This document shows, piece after piece, positions 11,605-23,944 of a stretch of DNA of 64,000 nt (the first letter of the stretch is position 1; each line of letters starts with the position of its first letter). The translations under genes and the position numbers were made by a program. A model generated the notes under the pieces. The model searched no databases and was not told the DNA's origin. It saw nothing but the letters and a program-made list of their open reading frames with translations. The stretch covers positions 1 to 64,000 of the forward strand of contig CAVPYY010000005.1 in assembly GCA_963710135.1 (NCBI GenBank), written 5' to 3'. Origin of the DNA: SG8-30 sp963710135. GTDB taxonomy: Bacteria; Pseudomonadota; Gammaproteobacteria; Steroidobacterales; Steroidobacteraceae.

Positions 11605-12975
11605 ATCCGGCATCGGGCTCTCGCCCGCCTTGATCCGGCGGAAGCGTCGCTCGACCGCCTGGCGCATGGCGCCGTAGTCGTCGCCCGGCTCGAGGCCCTC
11701 GATGTTGAAGCGCCGGTACTCCTGCTTCAGCGGGCCCTCCGGCCCGAACACGACGCATGAGGCAACCGTCGCCTCGCCCTGCGTGTGGCTGACGTCGAAG
11801 CACTCGATGCGCAGCGGCACGGTCGCGAGCCCCAGGGCACGGCGAAGGTCGTCGAGCTGCTCGCGCAGGCTGGCGCGGCTCGCCAGGCGCATGTTGAGGG
11901 CGTTGTCGGCGTTCTGTTGCGCGAGCTCGGTCCAGCGCGCCTTCATGCCGCGTTGCGCCGCCCGCACGGTCACCCGGCGACCGCCGCGGGCCGAGAGCGT
12001 TTCGGAAAGCAGGGGGGCATCGTGCACCGGAATCGCCGTGAGGATCTCGGGCGGGGTCTCGCGGCCCAGGTAGTGCTGCAGGATGAAGGCGGACAGCACT
12101 TCGTCGGGCTCGCTGACCGGGGCGCGCGGATGGAAATGGCTCGCCCCGAGGTTGCGTCCGCCGCGGATGAACATCAGCGATATGCAGGTTTCGGGTCCAC
12201 TGGTCGCGATCGCCACCACATCGGCATCCGCGGCACCGGCCGCGCTGACCACCTGCTGCGCCTGCAGCGTCGCCAGCGCGGCCTGCTGATCGCGCAGCAT
12301 CGCCGCGCGCTCGAACTTGAGCTCTGCGGCCGCCTGTTCCATGCCCGTACGCAGCCTGGTGGACAATTCCTCGCTGCGGCCCTGCAGCACCATCATCGCG
12401 GCGTCGACGTCGCGGGCATAGTCCTCGGCGGAGATCAGGCCCGCGCAAGGCCCCGAGCAGCGGCCGATCTGGTACTCCAGGCAGGGTCGCGTGCGGTTCG
12501 CGAAGAAACTGTCCTTGCAGCCGCGGATCCGGAACAGCTTGTGCAGCTGGTGCATGGTGGCACGCACGGCCCGCGAGTCCGGAAACGGCCCGAACAGCCG
12601 GCCCGGGACCTTGCGCGTGCCCCGATAGAACGCCAGCCGCGGAAACTCATGGGCAGAGATGTGCAGGTACGGAAACGACTTGTCGTCGCGCAGGATGACG
12701 TTGTAGCGCGGCCGGTGCTCCTTGATCTGGTTGTACTCGAGGATCAGCGCCTCGGTTTCGGAATTGGTGACCGTCACCTCGATGCCGGCGATGTTGGCCA
12801 CCAGCGCCATGACCTTCGGCGAGACCTGGTCGGCGCGGAAGTAGCTCGAGACGCGCGGCCTCAGGCTCTTGGCCTTGCCGACGTAGATCACCTTGCCGTC
12901 GGCATCGAGCATGCGATACACGCCGGGACGCGCCGGCAGTGTCGCTACGAAGGACTTGGGATCGAATTCGGTCAC
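11602..12975 (-). CDS. uvrC: UvrABC excinuclease subunit C, 3'-truncated at the junction
   Basis: Nucleotide-excision repair nuclease. The GIY-YIG domain is seen in GVYRMLDADGKVIYVGKAKS; the cysteine cluster region in CLEYQIGRCSGPCAG; the UVR domain follows at about residues 200-235; and the start of the RNase H-like endonuclease domain in CFDVSHTQGEATVASCVVF. The protein ends after RIKAGESPMPDL, where intact UvrC continues with L-(I/V)-D-G-G; about 150 residues, including the rest of the nuclease and the HhH domains, are missing. I prefer the GTG at 12,975 (VTEFDPKSFV) over an ATG at 13,035 that would overlap the upstream glycosylase gene by 47 bases. No internal frameshift. A 13-base gap to the UDG gene suggests a repair operon. 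Confidence 0.95.
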
Positions 12976-12988
12976 GAGGCGCCAGCGG

Positions 12989-13657
12989 TCATCTGCCCGG
13001 CAGGTATTCTCGGGCGCGCGCCACCACGGCCGCAAACATCTCCGGCGTCAGCCGCCGCGTCTGGGTGTTGTAGCGGCTGCAGTGGTAGGAATCGAGCAGC
13101 GTGCGATCCCCGGGCAGTGCATGGGCCGCGCCGTGCCCGAAGGGGTTCGCCGCGCCGCGCAGTCCGAGCGCCCGCAGCACCGCGCCGTGCGCTATCGCGC
13201 CGAGCGCGAGCACCACGCCGCCGGACGGCAGCCGGGCGAGCTCCCAGGCCAGATAGCCATTGCACTCGCGCGTCTCCGCCGGCGTCGGCTTGTTCCCGGG
13301 CGGCAGACAGCGAACCGCATTGGTGATGCGGCAGTCGGACATCCGCAGCCCGTCGCCGGCGCCGACCGAGTCGGGCCGCGAGGAGAATCCGAACTCATGC
13401 AGCGTCCGGTACAGGAGGATGCCGGCATGGTCGCCCGTGAACGGCCGGCCGGTGCGATTGGCCCCGTGCATGCCCGGGGCCAGCCCGACCACCAGCAGCC
13501 TGGCCCGCGCGTCGCCGAACGAGGCCACGGGACTGGCATGGTAGTCGGGGTGGCGCGCACCCACCTCGTCGAGAAACGACGCCAGCCGCGGGCAACGCCG
13601 GCAGCCCGGGTCGAAGGCCGCCCCGCTGTCCGCTTTACGGCCGGCAGCGGGCGCCAC
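12989..13657 (-). CDS. Type-5 (UdgB-like) uracil-DNA glycosylase
   Basis: Base-excision repair enzyme, 222 residues, intact. The family-5 signature is clear: LLVVGLAPGMHGANRTG followed by RPFTGDHAG, and near the end DSYHCSRYNTQTRRLTP. Cysteines near residues 19 and 22 (DPGCRRCPRL), together with two further cysteines around residues 105-125, fit a 4Fe-4S cluster as in families 4 and 5. Family 5 lacks the polar Asp/Asn that activates water in other families and accepts uracil, hypoxanthine and some alkylated bases. It lies immediately upstream of uvrC on the same strand. The group is commoner in actinobacteria and thermophiles but occurs in proteobacteria. Confidence 0.88.
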   Translation of the reverse strand: MAPAAGRKADSGAAFDPGCRRCPRLASFLDEVGARHPDYHASPVASFGDARARLLVVGLAPGMHGANRTGRPFTGDHAGILLYRTLHEFGFSSRPDSVGAGDGLRMSDCRITNAVRCLPPGNKPTPAETRECNGYLAWELARLPSGGVVLALGAIAHGAVLRALGLRGAANPFGHGAAHALPGDRTLLDSYHCSRYNTQTRRLTPEMFAAVVARAREYLPGR

Positions 13658-13660
13658 CGG

Positions 13661-14970
13661 TCAGCCGTGCGCCTGCTCGAACTGCGCCTCTTCGGTCGAG
13701 CCGTGCATCGCGGTGGTCGACGACTGTCCGCCCTGGATCACGGTCGTGACGTCGTCGAAGTAGCCGGTGCCGACTTCCTGCTGGTGCGACACGAAGGTGT
13801 AGCCGCGCTCGCGCGCTTCGAACTCGGGCTGCTGCACCTTCTCGACATAGGCCGTCATGCCCTTGGCCACGTACTCCTGCGCCAGGTCGAACATGTTGAA
13901 CCACATGGAGTGGATGCCCGCCAGCGTGATGAACTGGTACTTGTAGCCCATCGCCCCCAGCTCGCGCTGGAACTTGGCGATGGTCGCGTCGTCGAGGTTC
14001 TTCTTCCAGTTGAACGACGGCGAGCAGTTGTAAGCCAGCAGCTTGCCCGGATACTTGCGAGCGAATCGCCTCGGCGAACTTGCGCGCGAACCCGAGGTCC
14101 GGCGTGCCGGTCTCGCACCAGACCATGTCCGCGTACGGCGCGTAGGCCAGGCCGCGCGAAATGGCCTGGTCGACGCCCCTTGCGGGTCTTGTAGAAGCCC
14201 TCCGGCGTGCGCTCGCCGGTGCAGGAAGGGCTTGTCGTTGTCGTCGACGTCGCTGGTGAGCAGGTCGGCCGCCTCGGCATCGGTGCGCGCCAGGATGACC
14301 GTCGGCACGCCCAGCACGTCGGCAGCGAGCCGCGCCGCGACCAGCTTCTGCACCGCGTCCTGGGTCGGCACCAGCACCTTGCCGCCCATGTGGCCGCACT
14401 TCTTCACGGAAGCCAGCTGGTCCTCGAAATGCACGCCGGCCGCGCCCGCGCGGATCATCGCCTTCATCAGCTCGAAGGCGTTCAGCACGCCGCCGAAGCC
14501 CGCCTCCGCATCGGCGACGATCGGCGCGAAGTAGTCGACATAGTCCTTGCTGCCCGGCTTGATGCCACGCTGCGCCTGGATCTCGTCGGCGCGGATGAAG
14601 GTGTTGTTGATGCGCTCGACCACCGTCGGCACCGAGTCGACCGGATACAGCGACTGGTCCGGGTACATCGACATGTACGAGTTGTTGTCCGCCGCCACCT
14701 GCCAGCCCGACAGGTAGATCGCCTTGACGCCGGCCTTCACCTGCTGCATCGCCTGGCCGCCGGTCAGCGCGCCGAGGCAGTTGACGTAGGGCTCGGTGTT
14801 GACGTACTTCCAGAGCTTCTCCGCCCCGAGGCGCGCCAGGGTATGCTCGATCTGCAGGCTGCCACGCAGGCGCACGACGTCCTCGGCGGTGTAACCGCGC
14901 TCGATTCCTTTCCAGCGCTGGCGTCGCTCTTCCATTCCTTGCTCAGTTGATCAGCGGTCTTGGCGGTCAT
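13661..14970 (-). CDS. aceA: Isocitrate lyase (frameshifted)
   Basis: First glyoxylate-shunt enzyme: isocitrate to glyoxylate plus succinate. Start ATG at 14,970 (MTAKTADQLSKEW). The body shows YLSGWQVAADNN, SMYPDQSLYP, VHFEDQLASVKKCGHMGGK with the catalytic cysteine, and VWCETGTPDLGFARKFA; YNCSPSFNWKKNL is the substrate phosphate/metal loop. Stop at 13,661-13,663. Indels near 14,925, 14,222, 14,178 and 14,058 disturb the frame; corrected length is about 434 residues, the short bacterial form. It follows aceB after a 44-base gap on the same strand, so both are probably one operon. Confidence 0.95.
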
Positions 14971-15014
14971 GGGTCATTCCTCTGGCGGTCGGCCATTATC
15001 ACTTGCAAGCGGGT

Positions 15015-16619
<1,605 letters not shown>

Positions 16620-16700
16620 ATCTAATACCTTGTTTTAAATGATAATTCCTACCACACGCATTTTAGCTGGACCGGACTGTGCCGCCATCCGCACTGGCGC
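16620..16700 (-). promoter_or_regulatory. AT-rich promoter region of aceBA
   Basis: Upstream of the aceB TTG the minus strand is unusually AT-rich, with a TATCAT -10-like hexamer at 16,644-16,639 and the ribosome-binding site CAAGG 8 bases before the start. No operator palindrome was identified. The rest of the 174-base gap to rluE holds nothing recognisable. Confidence 0.4.
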
Positions 16701-16793
16701 GTATCCGGGACGCGTTTTGCATTGCAGCAGGATAGGTGGCCGAACGGCCGTGCGCAAGACGGATCGGCCCCGCCAGCCGGGCGATCTCACGCG

Positions 16794-17359
16794 ATGCCGG
16801 CGGCGGATCGCCCGTTGACCACACTGCTGTTCAACAAGCCGTATGGGGTGTTGCCGAAATTCACGGACCCGGCGGGCCGCGCCACGCTCGCGGCCTACGT
16901 GCCGCATCGCGACGTCTACCCGGCCGGGCGGCTCGACCTCGATAGCGAGGGCCTGCTGGTGCTCACCAGCGATGGCGCCCTGCAGGCGCGCATTTCGCAG
17001 CCCCGGCACCACTGGCCCAAGACCTACTGGGCCCAGCTCGAGGGAGCGATCACCCCGTCTGCGCTGCAGCAGCTGGCGGCGGGCGTGCCGCTCAAGGACG
17101 GACCCACCCGCCCCGCCCGCGCCTGCCTGATCGCCGAACCCGCGCAGCTCTGGCCGCGCGACCCGCCGATCCGCTATCGCAAAGCCATTCCCACTTCCTG
17201 GATCGAACTCGAAATCAGCGAGGGCCGCAACCGGCAGGTGCGGCGCATGACCGCCGCCGTCGGCCACCCCACGCTGCGACTGATCCGCGCCGGTGTCGGA
17301 CCGTGGACGATCGACGGACTGGCGCCCGGCGAGTGGCGCGAGGTGTCCGCGCCGGACCG

Positions 17360-17381
<22 letters not shown>
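16794..17381 (+). CDS. rluE: 23S rRNA pseudouridine synthase, RluE-like
   Basis: RsuA-family pseudouridine synthase of 195 residues; RluE modifies U2457 of 23S rRNA. TTLLFNKPYGVLPKFTD opens the catalytic domain, and VYPAGRLDLDSEGLLVLTSD carries the catalytic aspartate (GRLDLD). KTYWAQLEGAI, EGRNRQVRRMTAAVGHPTLR and LIRAGVG complete the family pattern. There is no N-terminal S4 domain, which separates RluE from RluB/RluF/RsuA. I take ATG at 16,794 (MPAADRPL) as start; the frame is open upstream without family similarity. Its 3' end overlaps the convergent DAHP synthase gene by 22 bases. Confidence 0.9.
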
Positions 17382-18723
<1,342 letters not shown>

Positions 18724-18882
18724 CGTCTTCGCATCCTACAGGGGCGTACATTGCGCTGCAAAATACGGACTGAGCGCTGGTGTATACCCGCCGGGCTTGG
18801 CAGAATTCCGGCCCATGACACGGGCCCCGGCCCGGTGCCCAGCCCGGCGCCGGCGGGGCCTTTGCGCTTTCAAAGGACCCTA

Positions 18883-20062
18883 ATGATGCATCGCGTACTC
18901 GTTCTCGGCGCCGGCAAGATCGGCGCGCTGATCGCCGGACTGCTGGCCGAATCCGGCGATTACGAGGTGCAGCGTCGGCGACGTCGACGGCGGCGCTGCC
19001 GAAGGCGTCGTCGACGCGCATCGGCCTGCCGACACGTCAACGCTTTCGAGATCGATGCCGCCGATCCGCAGCGCCTGCGCCGCACCTCGCCGCTCACCCC
19101 GCCGACGCGCTCATCTCGTCCCTGCCGTACTACTGCAACGTCAACGTGGCCGAGGTGGCGCGCGAGGCGGGGCGCACTATTTCGACCTGACCGAGGACGT
19201 CGAAGTCACCCGGCGAGGTGCGCGCGATTGCCGCGGCGCGTCGCAGGCGTTCGTGCCGCAGTGCGGACTCGCGCCCGGCTTCGTCGTCGATTGCCGCCAA
19301 TGAACTGATCAGGCACTTCGATGAGCTGCGCGCGGTGAAGCTGCGCGTCGGCGCCCTGCCGCAGCACCCGAACAACGTGCTCAAGTACTCGTTGACCTGG
19401 TCCACGGAAGGGCTGATCAACGAGTACGGCAATCCCTGCCTGGCGATCGCCGAGGGGCGGCTGGTCGAGGCGGCGCCACTCGAGGGCCTCGAGGAAATCG
19501 AGATCGACGGCACGCCCTACGAGGCCTTCAATACATCCGGCGGTCTCGGCTCGCTCGGCGAAACCTACGGCGATCGCTGCGAGCAGATGAACTACAAGAC
19601 CATGCGCTATCCCGGTCACTGCGCGCAGGTGCGGCTGCTGATGAACGACCTGAAGCTGAACCAGGATCGCGACACGCTGAAGCGGATACTCGAGAACGCC
19701 GTACCGCAGACGCTGCAGGACGTGGTCATCATCTACGTCGCGGTCACCGGCAGGCAGGACGGCGAGCTGCGCGAGGAGAACTACGTCAACAAGGTCTACC
19801 CGCAGGAGATGTCCGGCCGTCTCTGGTCGGCGATACAGGTGACGACCGCTGCGGGCATCACCGCCGTCGCTGGATCTCGTGCTGTCCGACCCGGCCGACT
19901 ATCGCGGCTTCGTTCGCCAGGAGCAGTTCAGCCTGCCGACGCATCCTGGCCAACCGTTTCGGCCGCTGGTACGCAATGGGCGGCGACAAGACCGTGTCCG
20001 GACGCGTCGTCGTCGAGGGCAAGGTCGGCAAGCAGCGTTCGAGATCGGGGAGACGCGGCATG
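18883..20062 (+). CDS. Saccharopine dehydrogenase/L-lysine 6-dehydrogenase-like oxidoreductase (frameshifted)
   Basis: NAD(P)-dependent oxidoreductase with a Rossmann start, VLVLGAGKIGALIAGLLAES. SSLPYYCNVNVAEVAREAG (reading over indels), HYFDLTEDVEVT and FVPQCGLAPGFV are the saccharopine-dehydrogenase pattern; the C-terminal part includes YSLTWSTEGLINEYGNPCLA and GETYGDRCEQMNYKTMRYPGH. Indels near 18,972, 19,085, 19,160, 19,205, 19,292, 19,868 and 19,945 scatter the gene; the 3' end is uncertain and may touch the next start. It directly precedes an ALDH7-type dehydrogenase, so it probably makes its substrate (2-aminoadipate semialdehyde/piperideine-6-carboxylate), either from saccharopine or, since no lysine-ketoglutarate reductase is seen, directly from lysine. 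Confidence 0.8.
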
Positions 20063-21589
20063 ACTGCCGGGAACGTACTGACCGGCCTCGGACTCGAGCG
20101 ACATCAACGCCGGCACCTGGTGTGGCGAGGGCGGCTGGCTCTCGACGCCGGACGCGCCGCTGCTCGAATCGGTCAATCCCGCGGACGGCCGCGTGCTGGG
20201 CGCGCGTGCGGACAACTACGCCCGCGGAGTACGAGCGCGTCATGGCCTCTGCGGTCGAGGCCTTTCGCGCCTGGCGCGAGGTGCCGGCGCCGCGGCGCGG
20301 CGAGGCGATCCGGCAGATTGCCGACGCGCTGCGCGCGCAAGAAGGACCTGCTCGGCAGCCTGGTGTCGCTCGAAATGGGCAAGATCAAGGCGGAAGGAGA
20401 CGGCGAGGTCCAGGAGATGATCGACATCGCCGACTTCGCGGTCGGCCAGTCGCGCATGCTCTACGGGCTCAGCATGCATTCCGAGCGGCCGCAGCACCGC
20501 ATGTACGAGCAGTGGCACCCGCTGGGTGTCGTGGGCATCATCTCCGCGTTCAACTTCCCGGTCGCGGTCTGGGCCTGGAATGCCTTTCTGGCGGCGGTCT
20601 GCGGCGACAGCTGCGTGTGGAAACCCTCCCCCAAGGCGCCGCTGTGCGCCATCGCCGTGCAGAGGATCTGCGCTGAGGTGATCGCGTCGCTGGGTCATCC
20701 GCCGATCTTCCAGACCTTCATCACGGCGGACAACTCGCTGGCCGAGCACTTCGTCGACGATGCCCGCGTGGCACTCGTGAGCTTCACGGGATCGACGGCC
20801 GTCGGACGGCAGGTGGGGCGGCGCGTGGCCGGCCGCCTGGGCAAGAGCCTGCTGGAGCTGGGCGGCAACAACGCGATCATCGTGGACAGCGAGGCGAATC
20901 TCGACCTGGTGGTGCCGGCGGTCGTGTTTGGCGCGGTCGGCACTGCCGGGCAGCGCTGCACGACGACGCGCCGGCTGTTGGTGCACCAGTCGCGGATCGA
21001 CGAACTGGAGCGACGCCTGGCGGCGGCCTATGCACAGCTGCGCATCGGCGATCCGCTGGACCCCGCGACGCTGGTCGGACCGCTGGTCGACCCGTCGGCC
21101 GTGGAGCGCTACCAGCGCACGCTCGCCGACGCCGTCGAACAGGGCGGCACGGTGGTCTGCGGTGGCAAGGTGCTGGAGCGGCCCGGCTACTTCGTCGAGC
21201 CGACGATCGTGCGGGCGCGCGCCGACATGGCGGTCGTGCAGCACGAGACCTTCGCCCCGATCCTGTACCTCGTCCCGTTCGCCACACTGGACGAGGCGAT
21301 CGCCATGCACAACGACACCGCCTACGGCCTGTCCTCGGCGATCTTCACCGACCGGCTGCAGCATGCGGAACGCTTCCTGTCCGCCGCCGGCAGCGACTGC
21401 GGCATCGCCAACGTCAACATCGGCACCTCCGGTGCGGAGATCGGCGGTGCCTTCGGGGGTGAGAAAGACACCGGCGGCGGCCGTGAGTCGGGGTCCGACG
21501 CCTGGAACGCCTACATGCGCCGCCAGACCACCACCATCAACTGGTCCAGCCAGCTGCCGCTGGCGCAGGGAATCCGGTTCGACGTCTAG
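20060..21589 (+). CDS. amaB: ALDH7-family aldehyde dehydrogenase (2-aminoadipate semialdehyde/piperideine-6-carboxylate dehydrogenase)
   Basis: Antiquitin-type dehydrogenase of lysine degradation giving 2-aminoadipate. Seen: EMGKIKAEGDGEVQEMIDI, GVVGIISAFNFPVAVWAWN, FTGSTAVGRQV, LLELGGNNAIIV with the general-base Glu, GAVGTAGQRCTTTRRL with the catalytic Cys, and the ALDH7 hallmark NIGTSGAEIGGAFGGEKDTG followed by GRESGSDAWNAYMRRQT. About 510 residues. Start ATG at 20,060; indels near 20,095, 20,222 and 20,340 affect only the first 100 codons. Stop TAG at 21,587-21,589 shares CTAG with the convergent MBL gene. The pairing with the preceding dehydrogenase supports lysine catabolism; aldehyde detoxification is the alternative. 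Confidence 0.9.
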   Translation: MTAGNVLTGLGLERHQRRHLVWRGRLALDAGRAAARIGQSRGRPRAGRACGQLRPRSTSASWPLRSRPFAPGARCRRRGAARRSGRLPTRCARKKDLLGSLVSLEMGKIKAEGDGEVQEMIDIADFAVGQSRMLYGLSMHSERPQHRMYEQWHPLGVVGIISAFNFPVAVWAWNAFLAAVCGDSCVWKPSPKAPLCAIAVQRICAEVIASLGHPPIFQTFITADNSLAEHFVDDARVALVSFTGSTAVGRQVGRRVAGRLGKSLLELGGNNAIIVDSEANLDLVVPAVVFGAVGTAGQRCTTTRRLLVHQSRIDELERRLAAAYAQLRIGDPLDPATLVGPLVDPSAVERYQRTLADAVEQGGTVVCGGKVLERPGYFVEPTIVRARADMAVVQHETFAPILYLVPFATLDEAIAMHNDTAYGLSSAIFTDRLQHAERFLSAAGSDCGIANVNIGTSGAEIGGAFGGEKDTGGGRESGSDAWNAYMRRQTTTINWSSQLPLAQGIRFDV

Positions 21590-22494
21590 GATGCTTCCTC
21601 CATGTCCATCGCCCGGTACAGCATGCGGATGTACCGCTCGCCGTTGATGAAGCCGGACGACAACTTGGCGTCATAGTCGGCGTTGGGCTGCTCGGCCACC
21701 ACTTCGTCGACGGTCTTGCCGGCGGCGCGCAGCGCCCGGATGCGGCCGGAGGTTTCCACCAGCATCGAGCGGTAGGTGTCCAGGTCCGCGCGGCTCGCGA
21801 CCGGGCCGTGACCGGGGATGATCCGGGTCCCGTCGCCGGCAAGCTCCAGCATCCGCTCCACCGCCGCGATGACGCCAGCGATGCTGCCGCCCGAATCGAC
21901 GTCGATGAAGGGATAGGAGCCGTTGAAGAAGATGTCGCCGGCGTGAATCACGTTGGCGTTGCGGAAGTGCACGATGACGTCGGTGTCGGTGTGCGCGCGC
22001 ACCATGTGCATGGCGCGGATGTCGTCGCCGTTCAGGTGAAAGCTCACCGAGTCGTTGAATGTCACCACGGGCAGCGCGGCCGGCGGCGAGGCGGGAACGG
22101 CCCGCTTGAAGAACTCCAGCATCTGCGGGACGCTCATCCGCGCGCGCACATTGTCGTGCGCCACGATCACCGCTCCAGCGTTGCCGAAGTTCTCGTTGCC
22201 ACCGGTATGGTCGCCATGCCAGTGCGTGTTGAGCACGAAGCGCACCGGCTGGTCGCTCAGCTCGGCGACCGCCGCCTGAATCTTGGGTGTCAGCGGCGCG
22301 TACTGGTCGTCGATCATGAACACGCCGTCTGGCCCGACTGACAGGCCGATATTGCCGCCATTGCCGAACAGGACGTGGACGCCCTCGGCGACCGCTTCGG
22401 ACCTGATGGTCACGTCCGGGGCCTGCAGTTGCGCTTGCGCGGTGGCTGCGGCGAACAGCCCCAGCGAGAGAATCATGCAACGAGTGGCGTTCAT
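21586..22494 (-). CDS. Exported metallo-beta-lactamase-fold hydrolase
   Basis: 302 residues, intact. An N-terminal signal peptide (MNATRCMILSLGLFAAATAQ, then AQ) indicates export. The MBL fold is shown by NTHWHGDHTGGNENF (HxHxDH metal motif), a later His in MVRAHTDTDVIVHF, the bridging Asp in NVIHAGDIFFNG, and the last His in RIIPGHGPVASRADL. This pattern is that of periplasmic MBL proteins often called SoxH-like or quinoprotein relay proteins; the substrate is unknown and it does not look like a true class B beta-lactamase. Convergent with amaB, sharing CTAG; divergent from nfeD over an 82-base gap. Confidence 0.85.
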   Translation of the reverse strand: MNATRCMILSLGLFAAATAQAQLQAPDVTIRSEAVAEGVHVLFGNGGNIGLSVGPDGVFMIDDQYAPLTPKIQAAVAELSDQPVRFVLNTHWHGDHTGGNENFGNAGAVIVAHDNVRARMSVPQMLEFFKRAVPASPPAALPVVTFNDSVSFHLNGDDIRAMHMVRAHTDTDVIVHFRNANVIHAGDIFFNGSYPFIDVDSGGSIAGVIAAVERMLELAGDGTRIIPGHGPVASRADLDTYRSMLVETSGRIRALRAAGKTVDEVVAEQPNADYDAKLSSGFINGERYIRMLYRAMDMEEAS

Positions 22495-22582
22495 GGCGGT
22501 CCATCCAAGGTGTAGCCGAAACCGGCCTGCAGGTTTCTAGCAGACGGGGCTGCTATCATCAAACCTCGAACAGGAGATGCCC

Positions 22583-23929
22583 ATGAGGTTGCAGTCCGCC
22601 GCCGCTGCGCTGCTCTGCGCCGGAGCCTCTGTAGTGATGCTCGCGGGCGCGCAGGAAAGCGTGCCGCCGGTCGCCACCCCGACCGCCGTACTGGTCGAGA
22701 TCAAGGACGCCATTGGCCCCGCCACCAAGGACCACTTCCTGCGCGCACTGGACAAGGCCGAGGAGCAGCGCGCCGAGTTGCTGATTTTGGTCCTGGACAC
22801 GCCGGGCGGGCTGGATGCGGCCATGCGCGACATGATCCAGGGCATCCTGAATGCCAGCGTGCCGGTGGCGACCTTCGTCGCGCCCTCGGGGGCGCGGGCG
22901 GCAAGCGCCGGTACTTACCTGCTCTATGCCAGCCACGTGGCCGCCATGTCGCCCGGTACGAACCTCGGCGCAGCCACCCCGGTCCCGATCGGCGGCGCCC
23001 AGCCGGAGGCGCCGGCCCAGGGCGGCGAAGAACAGCCGGCGCCGCGCTCGGCCTCGGATCGCAAAGCGGTCAACGATGCGGTCGCCTACATCCGCGGGCT
23101 GGCGGAGATGCGTGGGCGCAACGTCGAATGGGCCGAAGCCGCGGTGCGCCAGGCCGCCAGCCTGCCGGCGCAGGAGGCGCTCGAGCAGGGCGTGATCGAT
23201 CTGGTTGCCAAGGACGTCCCGGACCTGCTGGCGCAGCTGGACGGCAGGGAATACGAGACCCGGTCCGGTAAGGTGACACTGGCCACGGCGGGAATCGTCG
23301 TCGAGCGATTCGAACCGGACTGGCGCACGGAGCTGCTCGCGGTGCTCACCAATCCGCTGGTCGCCTACGGCCTGCTGATCATCGGGCTCTACGGCCTGCT
23401 GTTCGAGGGCTACAACCCGGGCGCTTTGCTGCCCGGCGTGGTCGGCGCCATCTGCCTGGTGCTCGGTCTCTATGCGCTGCAGGTGCTGTCGGTCAACTAC
23501 GCCGGCCTCGCGCTGGTCGGACTCGGCGTGGCGATGATGATCGGCGAATTGTTCGCACCCAGCTTCGGCGCACTCGGGCTCGGTGGCCTGGTCGCGTTCG
23601 TGATCGGCTCCATCATCCTGATGGACACCGACACGCCCGGCTTCGGCGTGAACCTGGGGCTGGTCGGCGGCATCGCCCTGGTGGCGGGTGTCGTGATGTT
23701 CGGAACGGGCTGGCTCGCGATGCGCGCCCGCAGCCGGCCGGTCGGCACCGGCGCTGAGCAGCTGGTCGGCGCGCAAGCCGTGGTTGCCGAGAGGTTCTCG
23801 GGGAACGGGCGCGTGCGCCTGTTCGGCGAAGAATGGAATGCCCAGTGCGCCACGCCCCTCGAGGCGGGTCAGCGCGTCACGATCGAACGAGTCGATGGTC
23901 TGACCTTGCATGTCCGGCCGGCCGACTGA
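22583..23929 (+). CDS. nfeD: NfeD-family membrane-bound ClpP-class serine protease
   Basis: Long-form NfeD of about 448 residues. A signal peptide is followed by a ClpP/SppA-like protease domain: LVLDTPGGLDAAMRDMIQ, then APSGARAASAGTYLLYASH with the nucleophile Ser in SAG and MSPGTNLGAATPV; a Lys in RKAVNDAVAYIRG is the likely dyad partner. Four to five membrane helices (VAYGLLIIGLYGLLFEGYNP onward) and a C-terminal OB-fold domain (LVGAQAVVAERFSGNGRVRL) complete the architecture. AGGAG lies 6 bases before ATG 22,583 but abuts ATG 22,577, so I choose 22,583. The partner slipin gene starts 15 bases downstream; such pairs are thought to handle membrane protein quality control. Confidence 0.92.
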   Translation: MRLQSAAAALLCAGASVVMLAGAQESVPPVATPTAVLVEIKDAIGPATKDHFLRALDKAEEQRAELLILVLDTPGGLDAAMRDMIQGILNASVPVATFVAPSGARAASAGTYLLYASHVAAMSPGTNLGAATPVPIGGAQPEAPAQGGEEQPAPRSASDRKAVNDAVAYIRGLAEMRGRNVEWAEAAVRQAASLPAQEALEQGVIDLVAKDVPDLLAQLDGREYETRSGKVTLATAGIVVERFEPDWRTELLAVLTNPLVAYGLLIIGLYGLLFEGYNPGALLPGVVGAICLVLGLYALQVLSVNYAGLALVGLGVAMMIGELFAPSFGALGLGGLVAFVIGSIILMDTDTPGFGVNLGLVGGIALVAGVVMFGTGWLAMRARSRPVGTGAEQLVGAQAVVAERFSGNGRVRLFGEEWNAQCATPLEAGQRVTIERVDGLTLHVRPAD

Positions 23930-23944
23930 ACAGGAGAGAGTAAC

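Noticed and set aside
12893..14194. A 433-codon plus-strand frame opposite uvrC, the glycosylase and aceA
   Set aside because: Antisense shadow of three recognised genes; rich in Arg/Gly with no domain.
21586..22494. MBL-fold gene as a class B beta-lactamase (antibiotic resistance)
   Set aside because: Apart from the fold motif it lacks a beta-lactamase-like sequence pattern and looks like the general periplasmic MBL group.
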